This document shows, in pieces, positions 34,209 through 42,649 of a stretch of DNA of 64,000 bases. Below the pieces are notes generated by a model. It ran no database searches. It was not told the origin of the DNA and saw only the letters and a program-made list of their open reading frames with translations. The number at the start of each line of letters is the position of its first letter. The first letter of the stretch is position 1. The stretch covers positions 62,001-126,000 of the forward strand of contig JHYK01000005.1 of the NCBI GenBank assembly GCA_000621405.1, written 5' to 3'. A program made the position numbers and the translations under genes. Origin of the DNA: Lachnospiraceae bacterium AC3007 (GTDB taxonomy: Bacteria > Bacillota > Clostridia > Lachnospirales > Lachnospiraceae).

Positions 34209-35507
34209 ATGAAGAAAAAAACCATATATGCAATGACGGCGGTTCTTATTTCCATGGCTATGATACCCGGCTGCGCCGCGCAGAGCGGAGCCGTCACGGA
34301 ACAGCTCAGCGAGGCTTCGGGTGAAGAGAGCAGTGGGACGGCAGATGCCTCTGACAAAGCTGTCGAAGAGAAGGATACAGGATCGGCAGACAAGACTTCT
34401 GCCAGCGCCAATAAAGCGGAGAGCACTGATCTGAGTGAAGAAGCCGCTTATCCCGATAAGGAATATGCCGAAGAGACAGATTCCAGGCTGTCGATTGCTT
34501 CTGCGGTCAATTACTTCAGAACAAGAACTGATGATCCTGACAGCGGGGATATCGTGGATACGACTGTCTATAAGATCGACGGGAAGATCGTGAAGATCGT
34601 GAAGGAAGACTACGGTTCTGACGGCCGGATAGTCGATGAGTATTACTATAACGGAGATTCCGTGGCGTACATGAGGCAGTATAAAACAGATATCTACGGG
34701 ATATACTCAGTTTATTCGGAAGCAAATCTCGGGGACAAAGAGGCTGATTATACTTCAGGGCTTTTTGCGGAAGCCAAAAAAATCCTGAATGACGAAAAGA
34801 GCGACAAGGGCAATGTTATCCTTTACGGTTATGCAGGAGATGAACAGGGCGGCATACTCGCAAATGTGACTGTTAATATCCGCGATGTGGCAGGGAAAAG
34901 AAACTACGAGACCACGACCGATGGAGACGGATATTACTCTTTTGAGCTTCCCCAGACGGACGAGACATACAACATTACTTATTCTTACGATGGATGTGCC
35001 GTTACCAGCCTGAATGATGTCCATATAGTTCCCGGGACCCCGGAATACTCTCTCGGCAGGATCTTCTTGGCCCCTGCCGGTCAGGGAGTGCATGATACTG
35101 ATGTATATCTTCTGAATATCAATGAAAAATCTCCCGTAAAACTGAAGTCGGGAGAATATGCAGCAGTCATAACATCGGATGACCCTTCGATGACGCTGAG
35201 ACTGGTGGACAAGGAAAAGCAGAAAAGCGAGACGGGTAACAGCATAAAATTTGATCCGTCGAAGTGTGAAGCCGGATATGCCCTTTTTGCGGAAGACACC
35301 GCAAATATTTCACAGGATGATATGGCCGGCACTATGGGGCGTACATATATGAGAGTGACGATATATGATGAAAGCGGGATAAAGGCTGCTTACGTGGTGC
35401 CCGCAGGAAGGCTCGGAACACTCTGGAAGGTATGTGATATAGAGAGCAGCGGAGATCTTGCCATATCCGGCATCATGTATGTAGACACAAAGGACTGGGT
35501 CAGATAG
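34209..35507 (+). CDS. Lipoprotein with a carboxypeptidase-regulatory-like beta domain
   Basis: A 432-residue exported lipoprotein. The signal peptide (MKKKTIYAMTAVLISMAM) ends in a lipobox-like IPGC, so Cys22 should carry the lipid. A Ser/Ala/Glu-rich linker follows to about residue 90. Residues of about 195-285 (GYAGDEQGGILANVTVNI to SLGRIFLAP) look like a carboxypeptidase-D regulatory or Cna-B type beta-sandwich. The rest is not recognised. AAGGAGG at 34197-34203 selects this start over the in-frame ATG at 34155. No separate promoter was found after the tRNA-Gln terminator, so expression may depend on read-through. Confidence 0.8.
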   Translation: MKKKTIYAMTAVLISMAMIPGCAAQSGAVTEQLSEASGEESSGTADASDKAVEEKDTGSADKTSASANKAESTDLSEEAAYPDKEYAEETDSRLSIASAVNYFRTRTDDPDSGDIVDTTVYKIDGKIVKIVKEDYGSDGRIVDEYYYNGDSVAYMRQYKTDIYGIYSVYSEANLGDKEADYTSGLFAEAKKILNDEKSDKGNVILYGYAGDEQGGILANVTVNIRDVAGKRNYETTTDGDGYYSFELPQTDETYNITYSYDGCAVTSLNDVHIVPGTPEYSLGRIFLAPAGQGVHDTDVYLLNINEKSPVKLKSGEYAAVITSDDPSMTLRLVDKEKQKSETGNSIKFDPSKCEAGYALFAEDTANISQDDMAGTMGRTYMRVTIYDESGIKAAYVVPAGRLGTLWKVCDIESSGDLAISGIMYVDTKDWVR

Positions 35508-35516
35508 AGCAGGCCC

Positions 35517-36452
35517 TCAGAGATAGAGCAGGGATAACAGCGGAACGGTCACAACCGACAGGACAGTCGACATGGCTATCATCTTGTTGCAGTAGTTGCC
35601 GCGGTGAGCGTACTGTTCCGCCAGCATGCCGCTGAGAGCACCGATGGGCATGCTGAGTGCAAGACAGCATACCTTTACGATAACGGGATCAAAGGGCAGA
35701 TTGCGAAGGATCAGGATCCCGATCCCCGGGACCAGGATATTGCGAAGCAGGACATACAGATATATGTTGCCGTCAGAAAAGATCTCCCTGAGATCCAGCT
35801 GGGCGAGCGATCCGCCTATGAGCAGCATCGAAAGGGGGATACATGCATTTCCCATGTAACTGAAGAAGCTTGCAACGGTATCGGGGACCGGTATGTCTGC
35901 CAGATACAGGGCAATGGCGATGATGCTTATGACCGTACCGGTGTTGATGATCTGCTTCGGAGAGAATCCCGCTCCCCCTTCTCCTTCCGACATGGCAAGA
36001 AAAATCCCGAGAGAATATGCCACTATGTTAAACAAAAGCATGTAGAAGATAAGGCATATGACGTATCCGTCGCCAAACAGAGCTTTGACTACAGGGATCC
36101 CGAAAAATCCGATGTTTGAAAGAAACAGCATAAGCTGTTCCAGCTTTAACTCGGCAGCATCTTTTTTCCCCGCTCTTTTCCTGATAAAGAAGTACAGATA
36201 ACTCGATGCGATAAGAAACAAATAAAAAGCCAGTGCCGCAATGAAATTCTGCAGAGTCAGAGATGCGATATCTGCCGGCTTATCACCTGCTATCGCAGAT
36301 ATCATCAGGCAGGGGTTAAGGACATTGACTACGATCTTGCTGACCTGATGCTGTCCGACACTGTCAAAGACTTTTACCTTAAAAGCGATAAAGCCCGCGA
36401 CCATCATTGAAAAGAGCATCAGCATCTGGGACAGTAGAAGAAAAGCGTTCAT
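35517..36452 (-). CDS. AEC family transporter
   Basis: A 311-residue membrane protein with about ten hydrophobic segments. It has the auxin-efflux-carrier family layout: two sets of five helices, with VLNPCLMISAIAG in the first half and GNACIPLSMLLIGGSL, AMSMPIGAL-like small-residue helices in the second. Members export or exchange small organic acids, but the substrate is not predictable. It is convergent with the lipoprotein gene (9 bases between stops), and the hydrolase gene upstream on the same strand ends 18 bases before its start, so the two are probably one operon. Confidence 0.88.
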   Translation of the reverse strand: MNAFLLLSQMLMLFSMMVAGFIAFKVKVFDSVGQHQVSKIVVNVLNPCLMISAIAGDKPADIASLTLQNFIAALAFYLFLIASSYLYFFIRKRAGKKDAAELKLEQLMLFLSNIGFFGIPVVKALFGDGYVICLIFYMLLFNIVAYSLGIFLAMSEGEGGAGFSPKQIINTGTVISIIAIALYLADIPVPDTVASFFSYMGNACIPLSMLLIGGSLAQLDLREIFSDGNIYLYVLLRNILVPGIGILILRNLPFDPVIVKVCCLALSMPIGALSGMLAEQYAHRGNYCNKMIAMSTVLSVVTVPLLSLLYL

Positions 36453-36470
36453 ATATGATCCTCCAAAAGA

Positions 36471-37220
36471 TCAGAGCATATAACTTGTAAGTATATTCCT
36501 GAAGATCGCGGGTTCATCCGCAAAACAAAAGTGTCCCGCCCCCGGTATTTTTGCCAGACCTGCATCGGGCATGGACTGTTCCATCTTCTCGCCGTCAGAA
36601 AGCGGTGTGGCGGTATCTTCTGTTCCCCATATTAGCAGGGTCTCCGGGGTGACACCGGATAAAACAGGAGTCAGATCCTCATTTATTGCCTTAACCATGC
36701 ACTCCCGCATTACCGGGGAAGCCGCCCTGTAATCAGCGGAGCCATGAGTCTCTTTATAGTGTTCGACCATCTTCTCTGACATGAAATGCTTTGCCAGCTT
36801 AAACATCTTCTGCCGGCGAAGGTCTTTTGGCGACAGAGGATGCCTAATCCCTGCAGCATCGATGAGTATTATGCGTTTTGTATCAAAGGGAAGCGAGTCT
36901 TTGTTCATCATCTTGATTATGATGCGACCGCCGAAACTGTGACCTATAAGGACAAGAGATCTTATATCCAGAGCCTTTATCAGTGATACAGTATAATCCA
37001 CGAAGTCATTAAGATCCCAGGGCTTATCCGGCTCAGGGGTGTCGCCTCCGAATCCCGGCATGTCGGGGATGATGACGCGATATTTCGGGGCAAGGGTGTC
37101 CCCTATGATCCGGTAAAGAGAAGCTTTTGCCATCCATCCGGCAAGGACCAGAACCGCCGGTGAATCCAAAGAGCCGTATTCATCATAATAAGTGGGTATA
37201 TCATTAACTTGGATGGTCAT
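36471..37220 (-). CDS. Alpha/beta hydrolase
   Basis: A 249-residue soluble hydrolase. The nucleophile elbow is GHSFGG (about residues 93-98), the oxyanion region VLVLAGWMAKA, the acid is probably the Asp of WGTEDTATPL, and the catalytic His lies in GAGHFCFADEP near the end. Substrate unknown. It heads a minus-strand pair with the AEC transporter and is divergent from the rubrerythrin gene. Confidence 0.88.
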   Translation of the reverse strand: MTIQVNDIPTYYDEYGSLDSPAVLVLAGWMAKASLYRIIGDTLAPKYRVIIPDMPGFGGDTPEPDKPWDLNDFVDYTVSLIKALDIRSLVLIGHSFGGRIIIKMMNKDSLPFDTKRIILIDAAGIRHPLSPKDLRRQKMFKLAKHFMSEKMVEHYKETHGSADYRAASPVMRECMVKAINEDLTPVLSGVTPETLLIWGTEDTATPLSDGEKMEQSMPDAGLAKIPGAGHFCFADEPAIFRNILTSYML

Positions 37221-37320
37221 GTATGGAATTATAGCCTATGGATATGATATAATGCAATTGCGTTTTTACGGCCGTTTCGGGCTGTGTATTGCGACAAGAT
37301 ATCGAAAGGAGAAAAAGGAT

Positions 37321-37860
37321 ATGAAGTGGGTATGCCAAGTATGCGGACATGTAGAAGAAGGAGATAATCCACCGGCAGAATGCCCGGTATGCCATGCTCC
37401 GGCAAGTAAGTTTGAGCAGCAGAGCGGGGATGTGCATTGGGATTCCGAGCATGTGGTCGGGATAGCAAATGATGTCCCTGATGATATCAAAGAGCAGCTT
37501 CGCGCAGAATTCAGAGGAGAGTGCACCGAGGTCGGAATGTACCTGGCGATGAGCCGTCAGGCTATAAGGGAAGGATATCCCGAAGTAGGAGCATTTTACA
37601 GACAGGCAGCTCTGGAAGAAGCAGATCATGCGGCAAGGTATGCAGAGATGCTCGGCGAAGTAGTATCAGCATCCACAAAGGAAAATCTGAGAGTGCGTGC
37701 GGAAGCAGAGAATGGCGCAACGAACGGAAAGACGGCTCTTGCTAAGAAGTGTAAGGAGCTGAATCTTGATGCGCTTCACGATTCCATACATGAGATGGCA
37801 CGTGATGAGGCAAGACACGGAAAAGGATTCTTTGGTCTCCTTGAAAGATATTTCAAATAA
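37321..37860 (+). CDS. Rubrerythrin with N-terminal rubredoxin domain (reverse rubrerythrin)
   Basis: A 179-residue peroxide-reducing enzyme of anaerobes. A rubredoxin-like iron site comes first (CQVCG and CPVCHAP, about residues 5-25), followed by a four-helix di-iron domain with ECTEVGMYL, EEADHAARY and EMARDEARHGKG. This order is the reverse of classical rubrerythrin and is typical of Clostridia, where it gives oxygen and peroxide tolerance. AAAGGAG before the ATG at 37321 sets the start, although the frame is open from 37192. An extended -10 (TGA then TATAAT, 37248-37253) is the likely promoter. Confidence 0.93.
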   Translation: MKWVCQVCGHVEEGDNPPAECPVCHAPASKFEQQSGDVHWDSEHVVGIANDVPDDIKEQLRAEFRGECTEVGMYLAMSRQAIREGYPEVGAFYRQAALEEADHAARYAEMLGEVVSASTKENLRVRAEAENGATNGKTALAKKCKELNLDALHDSIHEMARDEARHGKGFFGLLERYFK

Positions 37861-37883
37861 TTGAAAAATCATCTTAAGATTTG

Positions 37884-37909
37884 CAGCCGCCCGGCAAGGG
37901 CGGCTGTTT
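37884..37909 (+). terminator. Terminator after rubrerythrin
   Basis: A perfect 9-bp stem (CAGCCGCCC with GGGCGGCTG), loop of five and a short TTT tail. Confidence 0.7.
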
Positions 37910-37990
37910 GCATGTTACGGCCAGTATGGTATTATATATGGTGTGTCTTTTGCGGGTTACATACCATATATAGTTCACCGGAGGCTTGAG

Positions 37991-38770
37991 ATGGCAGAAG
38001 AAAAAAGGTTTGCAGTCCTTATTGACATAGAGAACATAGCGCCGAAATACATAGAGCTGATCATGAACGAAGCGAGCAATTACGGCAATATCACCATAAA
38101 GCGCGCATACGGTGACTGGACCAGACAAAGCTCCAGCACCTGGAGAGGCAAGCTTCTGGATTATTCCATCATTCCCATGCAACAGTTCAATAATACCTTC
38201 GGAAAGAATTCCTCTGATTCAGCATTGATCATCGATGCGATGAACATCCTCTACAGAAGCAACGTGGATGGATTCATCCTTGTGTCCAGCGATTCGGATT
38301 TTACCAGACTTGCAGCCACCTTAAAGGAGGAAGGCAAGGTGGTGGTCGGAATGGGAGAATCAAAGACTCCCGTGGCTCTCAGGAATGCATGTGATTACTT
38401 TAAGGTGCTCGACCTTCTGTACAAGGATCTCGATAAGACTCAGAGCGGGAAGAAGGGCCAGAAGAAAAAGCAGAGCGCCAAGCCCAAGCAGAAGAAGGGG
38501 CATGATGATGATATTTCCGAGATCCAGGAAGAGGCAAATGCTTCCACTGATCTTGATACCATAGAGAGAGCGATCATATCCATCATAGACCGCAACGGTG
38601 ATGAAGATAACGGCATGTATATCGGGACACTGGGTAATTCGCTTATCCGACGCTATCCGGATTTTGATACAAGAAATTACGGGGCGAGCAAGCTTTCAAA
38701 ATTCCTTGAACAGTTTGATTCACTTCAGCTTACCAAAGACGGTGATTCAACATATGTTAAGGTTCTTTGA
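37991..38770 (+). CDS. NYN domain protein with C-terminal OST-HTH/LOTUS domain
   Basis: A 259-residue protein. The N-terminal NYN (PIN-like nuclease) domain has the acidic residues of VLIDIENIAPKY, DSALIIDAMN and VSSDSDFTRL (about residues 95-115). A Lys/Gln-rich linker (about 150-175) leads to an OST-HTH/LOTUS-like winged helix (about 185-259), a putative RNA-binding module. The LabA-like members are thought to act on RNA, but the target is unknown. GGAGG at 37980-37984 sets the start at 37991. It is followed after 42 bases by the amylase gene. Confidence 0.88.
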   Translation: MAEEKRFAVLIDIENIAPKYIELIMNEASNYGNITIKRAYGDWTRQSSSTWRGKLLDYSIIPMQQFNNTFGKNSSDSALIIDAMNILYRSNVDGFILVSSDSDFTRLAATLKEEGKVVVGMGESKTPVALRNACDYFKVLDLLYKDLDKTQSGKKGQKKKQSAKPKQKKGHDDDISEIQEEANASTDLDTIERAIISIIDRNGDEDNGMYIGTLGNSLIRRYPDFDTRNYGASKLSKFLEQFDSLQLTKDGDSTYVKVL

Positions 38771-38812
38771 TCGATCATTAGATCACAGCCCTTTGCGATA
38801 AGGAGAGGATCA

Positions 38813-40984
38813 TTGCAGACCTACGACTGGCTACCGGGATTTTCCGCGACTGAGACAAAAAGACTATATCTGCTTACCATGAGGCCCACTATACAGACAA
38901 GGGCCTTGTTTTCGGATGTGACAGAGGACTATGTGTCGCCGCTGGAGCCGGAACCGTATTCGATAGTAAGGATAAAATTCCGGACGGGGAGAAATAACGC
39001 CTCCCACGTTTTTCTTTGTACACAGGATGAAAAACTGCTCATGGATAAGGTATCTTCCCAGGGCGTTTTTGATTTCTACGAGACCGAACTGGAGCTGGAT
39101 AATTCTCCCGTGGGATGGCACTTTATGGTTGAGAGCGGAAGGCAGAAGGCCTTTTTTGACAAGAGGGGAGTCGTAAACGCGGCGCAGGAGGAGTATGATT
39201 TCAGACTGATCCCGGGATTTAAGGAACCCGAGTGGGCCAAGAACTGCGTCATGTACCAGATCTACGTGGACAGGTTCAAAAACGGCGATCCGTCAAATGA
39301 TGTACTGGATCATGAATATAGTTACATAGGACATCATTCGCAGAAGGCGCTCGAATGGAATGAGATCCCATACGAAATGGACGTCAGGCATTTTTACGGA
39401 GGAGATCTTGCGGGCGTGATGCAGAAGCTCCCATACCTGAAAAGTCTTGGCATCGACTGCATCTATTTCAACCCTCTCTTTGTCTCCCCCTCCAATCACG
39501 GATATGACATACAGGATTACGACTATATCGACCCGCATTTCGGAAAGATAGTATCCGATTACGGCCTGCTGCTTCCCGAAGGAGAGCACGAGAATAAAAA
39601 AGCGACGCGCTACATCAACCGTGTGACCAACAAGGCCAATCTCGAAGCGTCAAACCAGCTGTTTGCCGAACTTGTGGCAAAGTGCCACTCTATGGGCATA
39701 AGGGTCATAATAGACGGAGTGTTCAATCACTGCGGTTCTTTCAACAAATGGCTGGATAAAGAAAGGATATATGAAGGGCAGGAAGGATACGAAGACGGAG
39801 CATACGTTTCAAAGCAGAGCCCGTATCATTCTTTCTTCAGATTCCACAACAACTCTGATACAGAATGGCCTTACAATCACACCTATGACGGATGGTGGGG
39901 ACACGATACTCTGCCAAAGCTGAATTACGAGGATTCGCAGACTCTTCAGGATTATATTCTCCGTATAGCAGCGAAATGGGTCTCGCCTCCTTATAACTGC
40001 GACGGCTGGAGACTTGACGTGGCAGCGGATCTCGGACACTCGGCGGACTTCAATCACGAATTCTGGCAGAAATTCAGGACGGTAGTTAAGCAGGCCAATC
40101 CCGAAGCGATAATCCTGGCTGAGCATTACGGCGAACCTTATGCCTGGCTGCAGGGAAATGAGTGGGATTCCGTGATGAACTATGATGCCTTCATGGAGCC
40201 CGTAACCTGGTTTTTCACGGGAGAGGAAAAGCACTCCGATGATTACAGGCCAAACATGCTGGGTAATACAGATGCCTTTTGGAATGCAATGACTCATTCA
40301 TATATGAACTTCACGGAGCCGTCCATTGCAGTTGCCATGAATGAGCTCTCGAATCACGACCACAGCAGATTTCTGACAAGAACAAATCATATGGCCGGCA
40401 GAGCATCCAGTCTTGGTGCTGAAGCAGCTTCATTGAATGTGGACAAGTCTGTGATGCGCGCGGCTGTCCTTCTGCAGTTTACATGGCCGGGATGCCCCAC
40501 AATATATTATGGCGATGAGGCGGGACAGGTGGGCTTCACCGATCCCGATAACCGAAGGACCTATCCCTGGGGAGAGGAAGACACGGAACTGATAGATCTC
40601 CACAGAGCGCTCATCAGGATAAGAAGAGAGAATAAAGAACTGCGTATTGGCTCGGTGATGAGACTCGTAAGTGATTATGCTTTTCTATCATATGCAAGGA
40701 TCACTCTGGATGCCGTATCCATAATAGCTATCAATAATAATGACCATCCCGTCGAGAAAGCAATGTCCGTATGGGAGACAGGCATTCCCAGGACATGCTT
40801 TGTGAAGAGGCTCATTCAGACAGATCAGATGGGACATACAACAGAGCCTACCGAGATAGATGTTGTGGCAGGGAGGCTTCATATAGAGCTTCCCGCGCAC
40901 GGAGCTGTTGTGCTGAGGGGCGTGATACGTGAAGAGCGGGAGCCTGCTGCGGACAGGACATCCGGAAAGTGGAGCTTTTTCTGA
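38813..40984 (+). CDS. GH13 alpha-glycosidase, neopullulanase type
   Basis: A cytoplasmic 723-residue glycoside hydrolase that cuts maltodextrins, pullulan or cyclodextrins. An N-terminal CBM34-like domain (about 1-125) precedes the barrel. Conserved regions are DGVFNHCG (I), GWRLDVAAD with the nucleophile Asp at about 402 (II), ILAEHYGEP with the acid Glu (III) and ELSNHDHSR (IV). A C-terminal beta domain ends the protein. No signal peptide, so it works on imported dextrins. The start is TTG, chosen because AAGGAGAGG at 38800-38808 is directly upstream and the N-terminal domain would be lost otherwise. Confidence 0.9.
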   Translation: MQTYDWLPGFSATETKRLYLLTMRPTIQTRALFSDVTEDYVSPLEPEPYSIVRIKFRTGRNNASHVFLCTQDEKLLMDKVSSQGVFDFYETELELDNSPVGWHFMVESGRQKAFFDKRGVVNAAQEEYDFRLIPGFKEPEWAKNCVMYQIYVDRFKNGDPSNDVLDHEYSYIGHHSQKALEWNEIPYEMDVRHFYGGDLAGVMQKLPYLKSLGIDCIYFNPLFVSPSNHGYDIQDYDYIDPHFGKIVSDYGLLLPEGEHENKKATRYINRVTNKANLEASNQLFAELVAKCHSMGIRVIIDGVFNHCGSFNKWLDKERIYEGQEGYEDGAYVSKQSPYHSFFRFHNNSDTEWPYNHTYDGWWGHDTLPKLNYEDSQTLQDYILRIAAKWVSPPYNCDGWRLDVAADLGHSADFNHEFWQKFRTVVKQANPEAIILAEHYGEPYAWLQGNEWDSVMNYDAFMEPVTWFFTGEEKHSDDYRPNMLGNTDAFWNAMTHSYMNFTEPSIAVAMNELSNHDHSRFLTRTNHMAGRASSLGAEAASLNVDKSVMRAAVLLQFTWPGCPTIYYGDEAGQVGFTDPDNRRTYPWGEEDTELIDLHRALIRIRRENKELRIGSVMRLVSDYAFLSYARITLDAVSIIAINNNDHPVEKAMSVWETGIPRTCFVKRLIQTDQMGHTTEPTEIDVVAGRLHIELPAHGAVVLRGVIREEREPAADRTSGKWSFF

Positions 40985-40990
40985 GTCTGA

Positions 40991-41019
40991 TTGCTTAGGG
41001 TATCGTTTCGTGGTATAGT
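40991..41019 (+). promoter_or_regulatory. tRNA-Leu promoter
   Basis: TTGCTT (40991-40996), a 17-base spacer and TATAGT (41014-41019), ten bases before the tRNA. Confidence 0.8.
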
Positions 41020-41028
41020 TGTCTCTGC

Positions 41029-41114
41029 GCCGGTGTGGCGGAACTGGCAGACGCCCGGGACTTAAAATCCCGTGGGTAGTAATACCCGTACCGGTTCGAC
41101 CCCGGTCACCGGCA
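41029..41114 (+). tRNA. tRNA-Leu (TAA)
   Basis: An 86-base class II tRNA: acceptor GCCGGTG/CACCGGC, anticodon stem CGGGA/TCCCG with loop CTTAAAA (anticodon TAA), a long variable arm (GGGTA/TACCC) and T-arm ending in TTCGACC, discriminator A. CCA is not encoded. Confidence 0.96.
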
Positions 41115-41165
41115 GTATATTTTTCCGGCGGCATGGCCAACAGGACTTCGTGCTGCTTTCAGAGG

Positions 41166-41207
41166 CATGATACAGTGATTTTGAGTAAGTTCGATCCCTG
41201 TATCGTG
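41166..41207 (+). terminator. Hairpin between tRNA-Leu and the histidine kinase gene
   Basis: A 10-bp stem with one G-T pair (41166-41175 with 41198-41207), a 22-base loop and a following GTTTC. It could end tRNA-Leu RNA or the convergent kinase operon. Confidence 0.4.
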
Positions 41208-41245
41208 TTTCTGAACAGGCGCCGGAGCACCTTCTGACCATGACA

Positions 41246-42649
41246 TCATTCCTTCGCCTTGGCCAGAGTGAAGATAAATTCCGAACCGACTCCTTCGGTA
41301 GAGATGACGTTGATATTCTGGTCATGTGCCTGAATGATTTCTCTGGTTATGGCCAGTCCCAGGCCGGTCCCCTTCTTATCCTTGCCTCGTGACAGATCTG
41401 TTTTGTAGAAACGGTCAAAGACCAGTTTTTGCGCGTCTGCGGGAATCCCGATACCGGAATCCTTGACTGATACAAAGACCTTATCGCTTTTTTCGGTGGT
41501 CTCGATCTTGATGATGGAATTATTATGCGAGAACTTGATCGCATTATCGACGAGATTGGCGACGACCTGCTGGATCTTTCCCATATCAGCATTCACAAAC
41601 AGCTCTTCACCGGACAGGATGAGCTCTATGGATATCTTCTTTTCTCGACAGAGCACATCAAAGGTCTCACAGATCTGCCGGATCACGGAATTGATGTCAA
41701 AATCCGACATGGAAAGAACGATCCCCTTGTCATTCAGAGAGTTAAGCTCGAGCAGACCGTTGGTAAGCTTTGTCAGCCGGTCGGTTTCATTTAATACAAC
41801 CTGAAGGTATTTCTCATGCATCTCCGGAGGTATGGTGCCGTCGAGCATGGCATTTAAGTATCCCCTTATGGAAGTAAGAGGAGAGCGGAAGTCGTGCGAT
41901 ACATTGGCGATGAATTTTTTCTGATTATCCTCGCTTCGTCCTATCTCTGATGCCATGTAGTGCAGCGTTTCCGCGAGGTAACCGATCTCATCATGCGCAT
42001 GGACATCAGGATCATAATCGTAGTGGCCTTTCGCATATGCTTCGGCGGCTTTTGTGATCTTTCTGACGGGGATATAGACAACAAACGAAAACGTCACGAG
42101 GATGGTGAGCGACAGGAGATAGATAAAGAGCATGGTAAAATATGATATATGCAAAAGTCTGTCGCGTGATGCATAGAGATCGGACATGGGCATCTGTATG
42201 ACCACATATCCTCGGACACTGTATTTGTTCGTGATAGGATAAAATACGGACAGATAGTCCTCGTCATAAAAGCCGTAGAAATTGCTGACCAGATAATAAG
42301 ATCCTATTGCTCCCGGATCGAAGTCCTCAAAAACCAGAAATCCCGACGAACGGCTGTCCAGTACCTGACGTCCGTTGGGATCGATAACTCTGATCTCGGC
42401 AGAAATATAAGCGTCGATAGCGACCAGCTGCTGAAGGGCATCCTCTCTGCCGGCTGCGTTGCTGTATATCTCATTGCCGTAGGTGGTTGCCACAAGCCGG
42501 CTTTCCTTATACAGCGATTCAGCCCTGGTACGCGTCAGATCAGTAAGGATCATCCGGCTGTTAATTTCCGATATCAGTATGAACGACAGGAGAAAGAATA
42601 AGAGATATGCAAAGATCAGCTTCAGATACAGCGTCCTGTGAAGCTTCAT
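41246..42649 (-). CDS. Membrane sensor histidine kinase
   Basis: A 467-residue two-component kinase. A membrane segment (about 8-28), an extracytoplasmic sensor (about 29-165), a second membrane segment (about 168-190), a HAMP linker, the phospho-acceptor helix FIANVSHDFRSPLTS with its His, and the ATP-binding domain with NLVDNAIKFS, DSGIGIP and GTGLGLAI are all visible. Its start overlaps the stop of the HtrA-like gene by four bases, so the two are made together. Its response regulator is not adjacent on this strand. The orphan regulator at 46502-47203 is the best candidate partner. Confidence 0.94.
   Translation of the reverse strand: MKLHRTLYLKLIFAYLLFFLLSFILISEINSRMILTDLTRTRAESLYKESRLVATTYGNEIYSNAAGREDALQQLVAIDAYISAEIRVIDPNGRQVLDSRSSGFLVFEDFDPGAIGSYYLVSNFYGFYDEDYLSVFYPITNKYSVRGYVVIQMPMSDLYASRDRLLHISYFTMLFIYLLSLTILVTFSFVVYIPVRKITKAAEAYAKGHYDYDPDVHAHDEIGYLAETLHYMASEIGRSEDNQKKFIANVSHDFRSPLTSIRGYLNAMLDGTIPPEMHEKYLQVVLNETDRLTKLTNGLLELNSLNDKGIVLSMSDFDINSVIRQICETFDVLCREKKISIELILSGEELFVNADMGKIQQVVANLVDNAIKFSHNNSIIKIETTEKSDKVFVSVKDSGIGIPADAQKLVFDRFYKTDLSRGKDKKGTGLGLAITREIIQAHDQNINVISTEGVGSEFIFTLAKAKE

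Noticed and set aside
35502-35531. Direct repeat AGATAGAGCAGG between the lipoprotein and AEC genes
   Set aside because: Both copies lie at gene ends, the repeat is short and no function or further copy is seen.
41166-41207. A second tRNA after tRNA-Leu, because of GTTCGATCCC
   Set aside because: Only a T-loop-like word and one stem are present. No acceptor, D or anticodon arm can be drawn.
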